DNA from: an uncultured Bacilli bacterium
GTDB taxonomy: Bacteria; Bacillota_I; Bacilli_A; RF39; UBA660
Assembly (NCBI GenBank): GCA_910586425.1
Contig: CAJUHL010000072.1
Location: 1-8,223 of the forward strand
Direction: 5' to 3'
Length of the DNA: 8,223 nt
Of this stretch, positions 1-5,199 are shown piece by piece. The notes beneath the pieces are model-generated. The model worked only from the letters and a program-made list of their open reading frames with translations, was not told where the DNA came from and made no database searches. Position 1 is the stretch's first letter. Every line of letters begins with the position of its first letter. The position numbers and the translations under genes were made by a program.

Positions 1-47
1 AAAAGTGAAACTGTCGCTTCACGATTTTTCAATCGTTAGTGCGACAG
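1..47 (-). terminator. Rho-independent terminator of the minus-strand regulator-like gene
   Basis: Read on the minus strand, CTGTCGC (47-41) pairs with GCGACAG (17-11) and an inner ACGATT pairs with AATCGT around a short loop. The hairpin is followed by a T-rich tail (10-1). It lies 12 bases past the stop codon of the 60-1052 gene. The plus-strand side also runs into T-rich sequence, so weak bidirectional action is possible. Confidence 0.75.
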
Positions 48-59
48 CCTCATTTTAAG

Positions 60-1052
60 TTATTTTATTTTCAGCTTTTTCTTCACAGCAAGCCATGTTC
101 TGTATGCGTCAATAGAGCAGGTTAGGGAGTATTTTTCTAATAAATCATCAATTTTCATGTCGGCAATGTTGCAAAGCAGAGTATTTTGTTTCCAAAAGTC
201 TTTGCTCAGATCCTTATCCAAAGCTAATGCTTCAATACTGCTTTCAGTAAATAAGGGGGTGGCATCCTTATAAAATGTTTCTAAATCAAAAGCAAGTGGG
301 CGTTTTTTGGGCTTGTTTATCAGTTCAGGATAGAGCTTACAGTATTCAGCGAAAAAGGGATGTTGCTCAAATTCATCAAAATAGCGATACAGGGTGCGCC
401 TGTTCAAACTGCTTTCATCTACGACCGCCGCAATTACCTTTTTGCTTTGCTGAATCTGATAGTAATAATAGATAAATTCCTTGGTGGCACTTTCGATAGG
501 TTCTTCTTTTACAGATATATACATATTTTCAAGGAATGCTATCAGTCTATCATATTCCATATCAGAAAAGGCTGTTTGTATTGCCAGTGCCTTAATACCA
601 TCATCGGAGACAGATTCAAGTTTAGGAGTAAGAAGCGTGTCGGTAGTGTTATCTAAGAAAATTGGTTTTATGCTGGCATATTTTTTTATCATACATAGCC
701 GTCTGATAAATTTTTCAATAGAGTGATCCGCCAGTACATTAATATCTCTTATAACCACTTCAAAGACAGTCTCTTTAAAGTTTGCCATACTCTGGCACAT
801 CATTTCAAATAAAGTATCCTCTGTATTGTCATCAATATTTGTCTTAGGGAGATTTCTCCATAAGATAATGAAGTATCGGCTCATGGCAAATGCTAAAGGT
901 GGAGTTTTCCCCTCTTTTTCATAGTAGGCTCTTAGGTCTTCTTGATATTCTTCTATAACTAATCTTGTCTTTTCCTGCAAGGAAAGCTCTTTATGTGCCT
1001 GAAAATCAGCACTTACAAGGTAATATCTGGGGTAATTATCTAGGAAATACAT
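60..1052 (-). CDS. Unknown 330-aa protein with a probable helix-turn-helix
   Basis: I do not recognise a named family. The protein is mostly helical and soluble, with no signal peptide or membrane segment. Residues about 203-230 (KKVIAAVVDESSLNRRTLYRYF) read as a helix-turn-helix: a first helix with small residues, a turn at DESS, and a recognition-like helix LNRRTLYRYFDEF. A role as DNA-binding regulator is therefore an inference. The C-terminus is basic (KKKLKIK). The ATG at 1052 has the ribosome site AAGGAGA about 7 bases upstream on the minus strand, and a good promoter lies at 1104-1076. The gene is transcribed away from the four-gene operon starting at 1317, and the shared control region carries repeats that could be its binding sites. 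It could instead be a replication or partition accessory protein. Confidence 0.85.
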   Translation of the reverse strand: MYFLDNYPRYYLVSADFQAHKELSLQEKTRLVIEEYQEDLRAYYEKEGKTPPLAFAMSRYFIILWRNLPKTNIDDNTEDTLFEMMCQSMANFKETVFEVVIRDINVLADHSIEKFIRRLCMIKKYASIKPIFLDNTTDTLLTPKLESVSDDGIKALAIQTAFSDMEYDRLIAFLENMYISVKEEPIESATKEFIYYYYQIQQSKKVIAAVVDESSLNRRTLYRYFDEFEQHPFFAEYCKLYPELINKPKKRPLAFDLETFYKDATPLFTESSIEALALDKDLSKDFWKQNTLLCNIADMKIDDLLEKYSLTCSIDAYRTWLAVKKKLKIK

Positions 1053-1075
1053 AGGCGTTCTCCTTTCGTGAGACT

Positions 1076-1104
1076 AGTATAACATAAAAAATATTCTACC
1101 TCAA
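1076..1104 (-). promoter_or_regulatory. Promoter of the minus-strand HTH-like gene
   Basis: On the minus strand, TTGAGG (-35, positions 1104-1099) is followed by a 17-base spacer and TATACT (-10, 1081-1076). The start codon lies about 24 bases downstream of the -10. The -35 falls within one of two imperfect direct repeats in this intergenic region, so a protein bound there should block this promoter. Confidence 0.65.
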
Positions 1105-1206
1105 CAAGAAAATGCGAATAAAAGTGTTGACATCCTAACACATATGTGCTATTGTATGTTCATCGAAAGAAAAAATTCTACTTTCAACGGAAAATGAGAA
1201 CGAAAT
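1093..1206. repeat. Pair of imperfect direct repeats in the divergent control region
   Basis: Copy 1 (1093-1124) and copy 2 (1175-1206) share ATTCTAC, then TCAAC, then GAAAATG, then GAA and an A-rich end, about 82 bases apart. Copy 1 overlaps the -35 of the minus-strand promoter and copy 2 lies just downstream of the plus-strand promoter. This arrangement suits a two-site operator, perhaps for the neighbouring HTH-like protein. That link is inferred. Confidence 0.5.
1127..1155 (+). promoter_or_regulatory. Promoter of the four-gene plus-strand operon, with a palindrome in its spacer
   Basis: A perfect TTGACA (1127-1132) is followed by a 17-base spacer and TATTGT (1150-1155). The spacer contains the 10-base perfect palindrome CACATATGTG (1139-1148), a typical position for a repressor site. 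The untranslated leader to the ATG at 1317 would be about 155 bases. It contains copy 2 of the direct repeat and a short inverted repeat, ATAGGT/ACCTAT (1211-1233). Confidence 0.65.
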
Positions 1207-1316
1207 AGAAATAGGTAGTGTCAAGTGACCTATGAAAAACAGAGCCAGAGAAAAAGGCACAGATGAACCTTGAAAATTTCATACATTTTACTAAAAACAA
1301 AAGGAGGGCAAAGAAT

Positions 1317-1838
1317 ATGACAGTTGAAGAATTTAAGGACTTATTTGAGAAAGAAATAGCATACCCAATAGAAAATGAAAGCCAGAATCACTGTGAAGTA
1401 TTAGATTGGTTTTTGTACAATATATCAGATGAAGAAGCGATTTTGGGAAAACATCATTTTGCATGCGTGAAGATTAGAGAACAGCTTATGAGCAAAAAGC
1501 TCATGATAGTAAAGAGCGAATTTGTATTTATCGAAAGAGAGACAAAAATGCCAGCGGCTTTTACTGTAGGTGTTCAGTCAACCGTTGATTCATTAGATGC
1601 AGATCATATGGAGTACACAAATTGTATGAACTATACCCTTAGAGAATCCTCAAAAGAGGATTTGGCGATGATATATTCTGTTATGCAATTTAAAGCGGAA
1701 CATCCCCATATTAGTAATTTATTGAGCTTTGCTTACAGGTTTGATAATATGACTCAGCAAGAGAAGATTAAATATCGCAGAGGATTAATTGATAGTTGCC
1801 AAATGGAAGAAGTCGGAGAACTGGCAATAGCCGTTTAA
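1317..1838 (+). CDS. Unknown 173-aa protein, first gene of the four-gene operon
   Basis: I do not recognise a named family. The start at 1317 is chosen because the strong ribosome site AAGGAGGG (1301-1308) sits 8 bases upstream. It also gives the N-terminus MTVEEFKDLF, which resembles MTVKEFIKEA of the third gene of the operon. An in-frame ATG at 1263 would add 18 residues but has only a weak AAGG upstream. The protein is acidic, soluble and without signal or membrane segments. The middle (WFLYNIS, VKSEFVFIERE) suggests alternating strands, and the C-terminal half (HISNLLSFAYRF to YRRGLIDSCQ) is helical. It ends 31 bases before the zinc-ribbon gene. The shared promoter, spacing and ribosome sites point to co-expression. 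Its function is unknown, and an accessory or anti-defence role would be context-based speculation. Confidence 0.85.
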   Translation: MTVEEFKDLFEKEIAYPIENESQNHCEVLDWFLYNISDEEAILGKHHFACVKIREQLMSKKLMIVKSEFVFIERETKMPAAFTVGVQSTVDSLDADHMEYTNCMNYTLRESSKEDLAMIYSVMQFKAEHPHISNLLSFAYRFDNMTQQEKIKYRRGLIDSCQMEEVGELAIAV

Positions 1839-1869
1839 TATAGAAGAAAAGAGAAAGGAGATTATGATT

Positions 1870-2238
1870 ATGAGTAAGGTTATTGGAGAATGGAGAAATA
1901 CATGGAAGTGTGCGCTGTGCGGAGAAGAACATGAGGGCTGGGGGAGTAATCCTGCACCTCTTCTGGACTACAATTCAGCTTTGGTTTGTCCTGAGTGCAA
2001 TCAGATAGTTGTTGCTTTTCGTATGTTGCTAATACGTATGGGAGAAAAAAACTGGTATAAAACGATTGACCGCAGCATGTATGCAAAAATCAAAAAGTAT
2101 GCTAAGAAGCACAAAGATGCAAGACCATATGTGGAGTTTTTGGATGGATATTTTAAGAATCCACTTATTAACAAGATAACTGATCCAGTGAATTACGGTG
2201 ACTTAGTAGAAGTTGATGAATTAGATGATATAGCATAA
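1870..2238 (+). CDS. Small zinc-ribbon protein (122 aa)
   Basis: The N-terminal half contains C14-x2-C17 and C40-x2-C43, a four-cysteine zinc-binding knuckle, with an intervening GWGSNPAPL segment. The second pair continues as CPECNQIVV. This arrangement is common in small proteins from Gram-positive phages and integrative elements, but I cannot give a specific function. The C-terminal half is basic then acidic: a lysine-rich helix (about 70-85: AKIKKYAKKHKDAR) precedes a DELDD tail. The start at 1870 is preferred over the ATG at 1864. The ribosome site AAAGGAG (1854-1860) is 9 bases from 1870 but only 3 from 1864. It is the second gene of the operon, followed after 18 bases by the acidic gene at 2257. 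Nucleic-acid or protein binding through the ribbon is a reasonable inference. Confidence 0.86.
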   Translation: MSKVIGEWRNTWKCALCGEEHEGWGSNPAPLLDYNSALVCPECNQIVVAFRMLLIRMGEKNWYKTIDRSMYAKIKKYAKKHKDARPYVEFLDGYFKNPLINKITDPVNYGDLVEVDELDDIA

Positions 2239-2256
2239 TAGAGAAAGGAGATTGAC

Positions 2257-2628
2257 ATGACAGTTAAAGAATTTATTAAAGAAGCGATAACTATTGGCGA
2301 TGCGGATGATTTATTACAGTTTTTGACTGAAAAAGACTTTTCAGTGATTGAAGCAGATTTTCCAACAGAAAACCACCTAGCAGCACTGCTTGAGTATCGT
2401 GGTCATGATGAGGAAATGGATGGCATAGATGACTACTATATAGAGTTGCATTTTAACTACTGCCTTGATGCAGAAAGCGATGATTACGATGATTTGGAAG
2501 ATGAAATATCTGGCTATTGCTTATCTGAGAATTGGTATGAATTGCTTGAATATGGCGAAGATTTTTATATCTGGATTTACAATGATGAAATGGAAGAAGA
2601 ATATGTGACTGAGGGTGTAACGCTTTAG
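2257..2628 (+). CDS. Extremely acidic small protein (123 aa), possible DNA mimic
   Basis: By hand count the protein has 38 Asp/Glu and only 4 Lys/Arg in 123 residues, a net charge near -34. The acidic residues are spread throughout and densest at about 66-80 (DAESDDYDDLEDE) and near the C-terminus (NDEMEEEYV). Interspersed aromatics (DDYYIELHF, ENWYELLEY, FYIWIY) indicate a folded domain rather than a disordered acidic tail. This composition is shared with DNA-mimic proteins such as ArdA and Ocr, but I see no specific ArdA signature, so that role is an inference. The N-terminus MTVKEFIKEA resembles that of the operon's first gene. AAAGGAG (2244-2250) lies 6 bases before the ATG. The next gene follows after 18 bases. 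It could alternatively be an immunity-type or adaptor protein. Confidence 0.88.
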   Translation: MTVKEFIKEAITIGDADDLLQFLTEKDFSVIEADFPTENHLAALLEYRGHDEEMDGIDDYYIELHFNYCLDAESDDYDDLEDEISGYCLSENWYELLEYGEDFYIWIYNDEMEEEYVTEGVTL

Positions 2629-2646
2629 GAAGAAAGGAGATAACGG

Positions 2647-3228
2647 ATGAATATAAAAGGAATGAAGAATATTTTAAGGGAAGTTGATAAGGAGCTAATG
2701 GTTCTGCTTTATGATACAGACGATAAGGAATTATTTAGAAAACCGCTGGAAGAACTCATGGAAGATACTGCCTTTGACAAGTATCATTGTGAACAGATGT
2801 CATGTGTCCTTAACTATGACAGTGATGCAGGATACAAGAATCCAGAGGAACTAAAGAAACAATTTCTGATTAGCATTGGCGTGAGTAATAAAGTTGATAC
2901 TTCAGATAGACTGACAATAGGCGATTTTGAAGATGGTTTCTGGGATTGTGATGGAATAGCATATAGCAACTTGATGCATAAAAATCTTGTTTACGATATA
3001 GAACATTTTGATGATTGTGACAAAGAAGCACAAAAGGAAATAAGGCATATGATGAAAAAGTATAATAAATTTCCGCTTGATTATATTGAATTGTATTTTG
3101 ATGAATATGACGTATTTGATATGTATGAGGATGATCCAGAAGCAGTCTATGATGAAATAGACTTTGGAAACATTTTATCGGTAAATATGTTTCCGCTTCT
3201 TCCAGAGGGAATGTTGCTCTTTGGATAG
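2647..3228 (+). CDS. Acidic unknown protein (193 aa), last gene of the operon
   Basis: I do not recognise a named family. It is acidic overall (about 45 Asp/Glu against about 20 Lys/Arg), with the densest acidic run at about 145-170 (YFDEYDVFDMYEDD). A central region (about 85-115) contains DRLTIGDFEDGFWDCDGIAY, and the C-terminus ends in a hydrophobic segment (NMFPLLPEGMLLFG) too short to be a membrane anchor. There is no signal peptide. AAAGGAG (2633-2639) lies 7 bases before the ATG, and the gene is 18 bases from its upstream neighbour, so it is very probably co-transcribed and perhaps translationally linked. A weak hairpin with a T-rich tail begins about 20 bases past its stop. The acidic pair 2257/2647 may share a role, but this is inferred from composition and position only. 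Confidence 0.87.
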   Translation: MNIKGMKNILREVDKELMVLLYDTDDKELFRKPLEELMEDTAFDKYHCEQMSCVLNYDSDAGYKNPEELKKQFLISIGVSNKVDTSDRLTIGDFEDGFWDCDGIAYSNLMHKNLVYDIEHFDDCDKEAQKEIRHMMKKYNKFPLDYIELYFDEYDVFDMYEDDPEAVYDEIDFGNILSVNMFPLLPEGMLLFG

Positions 3229-3241
3229 AATTTCGGCAGAA

Positions 3242-3275
3242 CAGCATCGCTGTAGAGCTACGCTCAGTTTTATTT
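3242..3275 (+). terminator. Weak terminator-like hairpin after the four-gene operon
   Basis: ACAGC-atc-GCTGT and an overlapping GAGC-tac-GCTC stem precede GTTTTATTTCCTTT, about 20 bases after the stop at 3228. The stems are short and compete with one another, so termination may be partial and transcripts could continue into the structured region downstream. Confidence 0.35.
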
Positions 3276-3360
3276 CCTTTAAGTGACTATTTGGCTGTTT
3301 GAAACATTTAAAAACGATTGTACAGAATTTTTACAATTCTATACATATAAATGAACACTC

Positions 3361-3408
3361 TTTTGCTTACGGAGTGGGTATGTTATATATAAAAAATAGT
3401 AAGCAAAA
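3361..3408. repeat. Perfect 10-base inverted repeat enclosing a promoter-like sequence
   Basis: TTTTGCTTAC (3361-3370) and GTAAGCAAAA (3399-3408) are exact reverse complements separated by 28 bases. The enclosed AT-rich segment offers a possible plus-strand promoter: TTGCTT (3363-3368), a 17-base spacer and TATATA (3386-3391). The arms could be a two-half-site operator or an RNA stem. The -35 is poor, so the promoter call is tentative. Confidence 0.45.
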
Positions 3409-3440
3409 ACCTTTTCTCTTAGTATTTTTTAGTCTGGAGA

Positions 3441-3475
3441 GGGATTCTGGAGTAATGTCTGGAATCCCTTTTCGG
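3441..3475 (+). terminator. Terminator-like hairpin in the intergenic region
   Basis: GGGATTC (3441-3447) pairs exactly with GAATCCC (3462-3468) across a 14-base loop, followed by TTTT. The T run is short, so efficiency is uncertain. With the possible promoter at 3363-3391 it would bound a transcript of roughly 75 bases. Confidence 0.45.
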
Positions 3476-3483
3476 TGTTAAAA

Positions 3484-3610
3484 GTCAAAGAGTAGAGGTG
3501 TACTCCTTTAAAGGGCGTATATGATTCTTTGATGGTGGCTACTCCCCCAAACCCCAGTGTACTCACTAAATAAGAACAGCCGAAAAGATGGCTATTCTTA
3601 TTTAGCGAGT
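3484..3610 (+). ncRNA. Structured intergenic region, candidate RNA or leader
   Basis: The segment is dense in complementary elements. TCAAAGA (3485-3491) pairs with TCTTTGA (3526-3532). GAGTA (3490-3494) can pair with any of three TACTC copies (3501, 3540, 3560). CCTTTAAAGG (3505-3514) is a palindrome, and GTGTACTC occurs at 3498 and 3557. A long hairpin (3561-3610) closes the region. No open reading frame with a ribosome site overlaps it. It matches no riboswitch that I can name, so the RNA call is an inference from pairing potential alone. Confidence 0.3.
3561..3610. repeat. Long hairpin with 21-position stem
   Basis: ACTC-a-CTAAATAAGAA-c-AGCC (3561-3581) pairs with GGCT-a-TTCTTATTTAG-c-GAGT (3590-3610) around an 8-base loop. 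Only two internal mismatches interrupt the stem. There is no T tract on the plus strand (TTAAAGAG follows), so it is not a standard terminator there. It could be an RNA-stability element, a processing site or the remnant of a small inverted-repeat element. Confidence 0.65.
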
Positions 3611-3709
3611 TTAAAGAGTGCTTACCCGATAGACTGCTGGCAGGCTATAATCTTGATATTTATAAGGTGCGTCCCCTTCCATTTTCTGCTATCCAATTAT
3701 TCCAATATA

Positions 3710-3718
3710 TGGTATATT
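3710..3718 (+). promoter_or_regulatory. Possible extended -10 promoter of the 3749 gene
   Basis: TG-g-TATATT (3710-3718) fits an extended -10 motif and lies about 30 bases before the ATG at 3749. No convincing -35 is found at the expected distance, so the call rests on the TGnTATATT motif and its position. Confidence 0.4.
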
Positions 3719-3748
3719 AAAGAACGGAGAGAATAGGAAAGGAGATTG

Positions 3749-4054
3749 ATGAAGCGAATATTAGATTTTAATGAAGAAGGACTCAAAGGACTTCACTTTT
3801 TTACGGAACACCTGAATTTCCCTATTGTAGCGGCATCTTACAGCGATTGGGAGAAACAGCAACTTTCTTATCTGGAGCATAATTTCCAGTCAGGAGGGTT
3901 CACCACAACAAGTCTCTGCCAGTGGTGTATCTACCATCATATCCAGTATCGGATAGTATACCCCCTTAGTATCAGGAGCATTTTTAGAAATCCTTACAAG
4001 TACATGAAGTATCTACAGCTAAAGCAAATGCTTAATAAAGCGGCAATGCAGTGA
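3749..4054 (+). CDS. Unknown 101-aa protein
   Basis: I do not recognise a family. The start ATG at 3749 follows AAAGGAG (3738-3744) by 4 bases. A TTG at 3746 is an alternative but has worse spacing. The sequence is mixed helix and strand, with a single CxxC (CQWC, about 57-60) beside a histidine pair (IYHHIQ). The C-terminal third is basic and tyrosine-rich (IFRNPYKYMKYLQLKQ). One CxxC plus HH could bind a metal, but no second pair of cysteines exists, so this stays speculative. There is no signal peptide or clear membrane segment. It stands alone between the structured intergenic region and a strong bidirectional terminator, converging with the XRE gene at 4119-4355. The basic C-terminus would suit a small nucleic-acid-binding protein. 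Confidence 0.75.
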   Translation: MKRILDFNEEGLKGLHFFTEHLNFPIVAASYSDWEKQQLSYLEHNFQSGGFTTTSLCQWCIYHHIQYRIVYPLSIRSIFRNPYKYMKYLQLKQMLNKAAMQ

Positions 4055-4081
4055 GCATAGCTCAGTATTCTCTCTATAATG

Positions 4082-4117
4082 AAAAAGCTACTGGATATGT
4101 GCGTCCAGTAGCTTTTT
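4082..4117. terminator. Bidirectional terminator between convergent genes
   Basis: AAAAAGCTACTGGA (4082-4095) and TCCAGTAGCTTTTT (4104-4117) form a perfect 14-base stem with an 8-base loop. A-tract and T-tract arms serve both strands. It separates the plus-strand 3749-4054 gene from the minus-strand XRE gene, whose stop codon begins 2 bases away. Confidence 0.9.
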
Positions 4118-4118
4118 G

Positions 4119-4355
4119 TCAGTCCTTTTCTTTAGCTGGTACAAATTCGAGTAAATCTTCAATACGGCAGTCCAGAGCAGTACAGATCCTTGCCAGAACA
4201 GCAGTATCAAGCCTCGTAGCCTCATTGTTACAGTAATTATTAATCTGCGTTCTTTGCATCTCAGCCCTGTGAGCCAGTTTATTCTTGCTTATTCCTCTTT
4301 CCTTGAGCAATTCATCCAGTTTGATTTTAATATACCCATAGTCATACTCTTCCAT
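4119..4355 (-). CDS. Small XRE/Cro-type DNA-binding regulator, copy 1 (78 aa)
   Basis: This is a single-domain Cro/C1-type helix-turn-helix protein. Helix 1 is about residues 7-22 (GYIKIKLDELLKER), helices 2-3 form the HTH at about 24-45 (SKNKLAHRAEM, then QRTQINNYCN), and the helical end reads LARICTALDCRIEDLLEFVP. Such proteins bind operators as dimers and usually repress their own promoter. It is about 81% identical (59/73) to its neighbour at 4475-4723. Differences fall in and around the recognition helix (T36/S, N40/H, N43/S, N44/G). The ATG at 4355 is preferred because AAGGAG lies 9 bases upstream. An ATG at 4373 would add MKEWNI but would place that ribosome site at its own start. A 64-base operator-like repeat lies upstream (4393-4456). 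Confidence 0.9.
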   Translation of the reverse strand: MEEYDYGYIKIKLDELLKERGISKNKLAHRAEMQRTQINNYCNNEATRLDTAVLARICTALDCRIEDLLEFVPAKEKD

Positions 4356-4392
4356 AATATTCCACTCCTTCATGCTTTAATACCTGTATAGA

Positions 4393-4456
4393 TATAGTGT
4401 AAGAAATGTAATATAGAAATATAAGTTATTAGAAATCTGATTAGACTTCTTGCACA
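4393..4456. repeat. Operator/promoter repeat, copy A
   Basis: This 64-base block matches 4785-4848 at 58 of 64 positions without gaps. It contains arms GTGTAAGAAATGTAAT (4397-4412) and ATTAGACTTCTTGCAC (4440-4455), complementary at 13 of 16 positions with 27 bases between. It sits upstream of XRE copy 1. It lacks the TTGACA that precedes copy B, so plus-strand transcription from here is probably weak or lost. Confidence 0.8.
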
Positions 4457-4490
4457 ATCATGAGGGGAAGAAGATTATGAAGAACTAATT
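4457..4490 (+). pseudogene. Remnant of a duplicated ribosome site and gene start
   Basis: After copy A the sequence GAGGGGAAGAAGATT-ATGAAGAACTAATT (about 4461-4490) parallels the ribosome site and start of the gene at 4867 (GAAGGAGGAGAGGAC-ATGGAACAACTAATT). One base is missing after the ATG, so the remnant would read only M-K-N-stop. Similarity ends near 4490, marking the duplication junction. On the minus strand this remnant supplies the last codons (about ISSS-stop) of XRE copy 2. Confidence 0.6.
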
Positions 4491-4723
4491 TTTGTACTTT
4501 CTTTCGGCACAAATTCCAATAAATCTTCAATCTTACATCCCAGAGCCGTACAAAGCCTTGCCAGAACAGCAGTATCAAGCCTCGTGATTTCACCACTACA
4601 GTAATGATTAATTTGTGAACGCTGCATTTCAGCCCTGTGAGCCAATTTATTTTTGCTGAGTTTTTTAGCCTTTAGAAGCTGATCCAGTTTGATTTTTATA
4701 TATCCGTAGTCTTTTTCTTCCAT
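4475..4723 (-). CDS. Small XRE/Cro-type DNA-binding regulator, copy 2 (82 aa)
   Basis: It has the same single HTH domain as its neighbour: GYIKIKLDQLLKAK, then SKNKLAHRAEM and QRSQINHYCS as the DNA-reading helices, then LARLCTALGCKIEDLLEFVP. After the shared EFVP the C-termini differ (KESTKISSS here, AKEKD in copy 1). The last residues here are encoded by the antisense of a broken gene-start remnant, so this tail arose at the duplication junction. AGAGG lies about 6 bases before the ATG at 4723. The gene is divergent from the pair at 4867/5186. Its likely promoter (TATAAT on the minus strand, 4788-4783) is embedded in operator repeat B, which suggests autorepression and co-control of the divergent pair. 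This is inferred from layout and from the known behaviour of XRE repressors. Confidence 0.92.
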   Translation of the reverse strand: MEEKDYGYIKIKLDQLLKAKKLSKNKLAHRAEMQRSQINHYCSGEITRLDTAVLARLCTALGCKIEDLLEFVPKESTKISSS

Positions 4724-4776
4724 ATATACCTCTTCTGGATTGTCGAAAATTGACAGTTATTGTAAATTAAAAATAG

Positions 4777-4806
4777 TTGACAATTATAGTGTAAGAAATC
4801 TAATAT
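4777..4806 (+). promoter_or_regulatory. Plus-strand promoter of the 4867/5186 pair
   Basis: A perfect TTGACA (4777-4782), an 18-base spacer and TAATAT (4801-4806) lead to the gene at 4867. The -10 and most of the spacer lie within operator repeat B, with the -10 overlapping the left inverted-repeat arm. A bound repressor should therefore block it. Confidence 0.6.
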
Positions 4807-4811
4807 ATAAA
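4783..4811 (-). promoter_or_regulatory. Minus-strand promoter of XRE copy 2
   Basis: Read on the minus strand, TTTATA (4811-4806), a 17-base spacer and a perfect TATAAT (4788-4783) lie about 60 bases upstream of the start at 4723. This promoter overlaps the plus-strand one face to face: its -10 abuts the TTGACA. Both sit inside the same operator repeat. Confidence 0.5.
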
Positions 4812-4848
4812 TATAAGTTCTTAGAAACTAGATTAGACTTCTTGCACA
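4785..4848. repeat. Operator/promoter repeat, copy B
   Basis: It matches copy A at 58 of 64 positions, 392 bases away. Its arms GTGTAAGAAATCTAAT (4789-4804) and ATTAGACTTCTTGCAC (4832-4847) are complementary at 14 of 16 positions, separated by 27 bases. The arms overlap both divergent promoters. It is the likely operator of one or both XRE proteins. Confidence 0.8.
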
Positions 4849-4866
4849 CCCGAAGGAGGAGAGGAC

Positions 4867-5199
4867 ATGGAACAACTAATTGATAAGTTACTGGAGATGG
4901 GGATGGGGCAATTTATGGATCATAGCCGACAAGACCTTATTATGACTGATGAGGTATACCTCAAGGACATAGAAGATGAGGGGGAGCTGGAACAGCGGTA
5001 TATGAGATTAGATTTGCCAGACAAGAAAAGAATCCTGATAAATGATTATATAGCCTGTGTAAAGACCTGTGATAATCGTTATTCAGACATTTCCTATATG
5101 GCTGGCATTAAAGATGCTGTAAGAATGTTTGTGTATTTGGGATTGCTAAAAGATTATGATTCGTCAGAACAGAAAGTAGGTGCGAATGGACAGGTTTGA
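4867..5199 (+). CDS. Unknown 110-aa helical protein, first of an overlapping pair
   Basis: I do not recognise it with certainty. It is an acidic, mainly helical small protein, with MEQLIDKLLEMGMGQF at the N-terminus and a C-terminal helix-rich segment NRYSDISYMAGIKDAVRMFVYLGLLKD. This layout, with a C-terminal Y-x2-G-x2-D-x2-R pattern, is common in short phage- and element-borne proteins often paired with small regulators. AAGGAGGAGAGG (4853-4864) provides a strong ribosome site before the ATG. The gene is transcribed divergently from XRE copy 2 under a promoter inside operator repeat B, so it is probably repressed by that protein. Its stop overlaps the start of the next gene by 14 bases. A broken copy of its start survives at 4477-4490. 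Confidence 0.87.
   Translation: MEQLIDKLLEMGMGQFMDHSRQDLIMTDEVYLKDIEDEGELEQRYMRLDLPDKKRILINDYIACVKTCDNRYSDISYMAGIKDAVRMFVYLGLLKDYDSSEQKVGANGQV

Noticed and set aside
1263..1316. The upstream ATG at 1263 as the start of the first operon gene
   Set aside because: Only a weak AAGG precedes it, whereas AAGGAGGG is ideally placed before 1317, and the extra 18 residues look like translated leader.
2257..2628. Naming the acidic protein as ArdA
   Set aside because: Acidic composition alone is not diagnostic, and I see no sequence signature of the ArdA domains.
2870..3247. A minus-strand open frame of 125 aa opposite the acidic 193-aa gene
   Set aside because: Its start lacks a ribosome site, its composition is unlike a real protein, and the plus-strand gene fits the operon with ideal spacing.
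3299..3481. A 60-residue open frame starting with TTG in the intergenic region
   Set aside because: It has no ribosome site and a poor start codon, and it runs across an inverted repeat and a terminator-like hairpin. The translation shows no domain-like pattern.
4051..4236. A plus-strand open frame of 61 aa covering the bidirectional terminator and the XRE gene end
   Set aside because: It reads through a perfect terminator stem and the antisense of an evident XRE gene, and it has no ribosome site.
4393..4848. A CRISPR array suggested by the repeated AT-rich blocks
   Set aside because: There are only two 64-base copies, 392 bases apart and flanking a gene, with no regular spacers.
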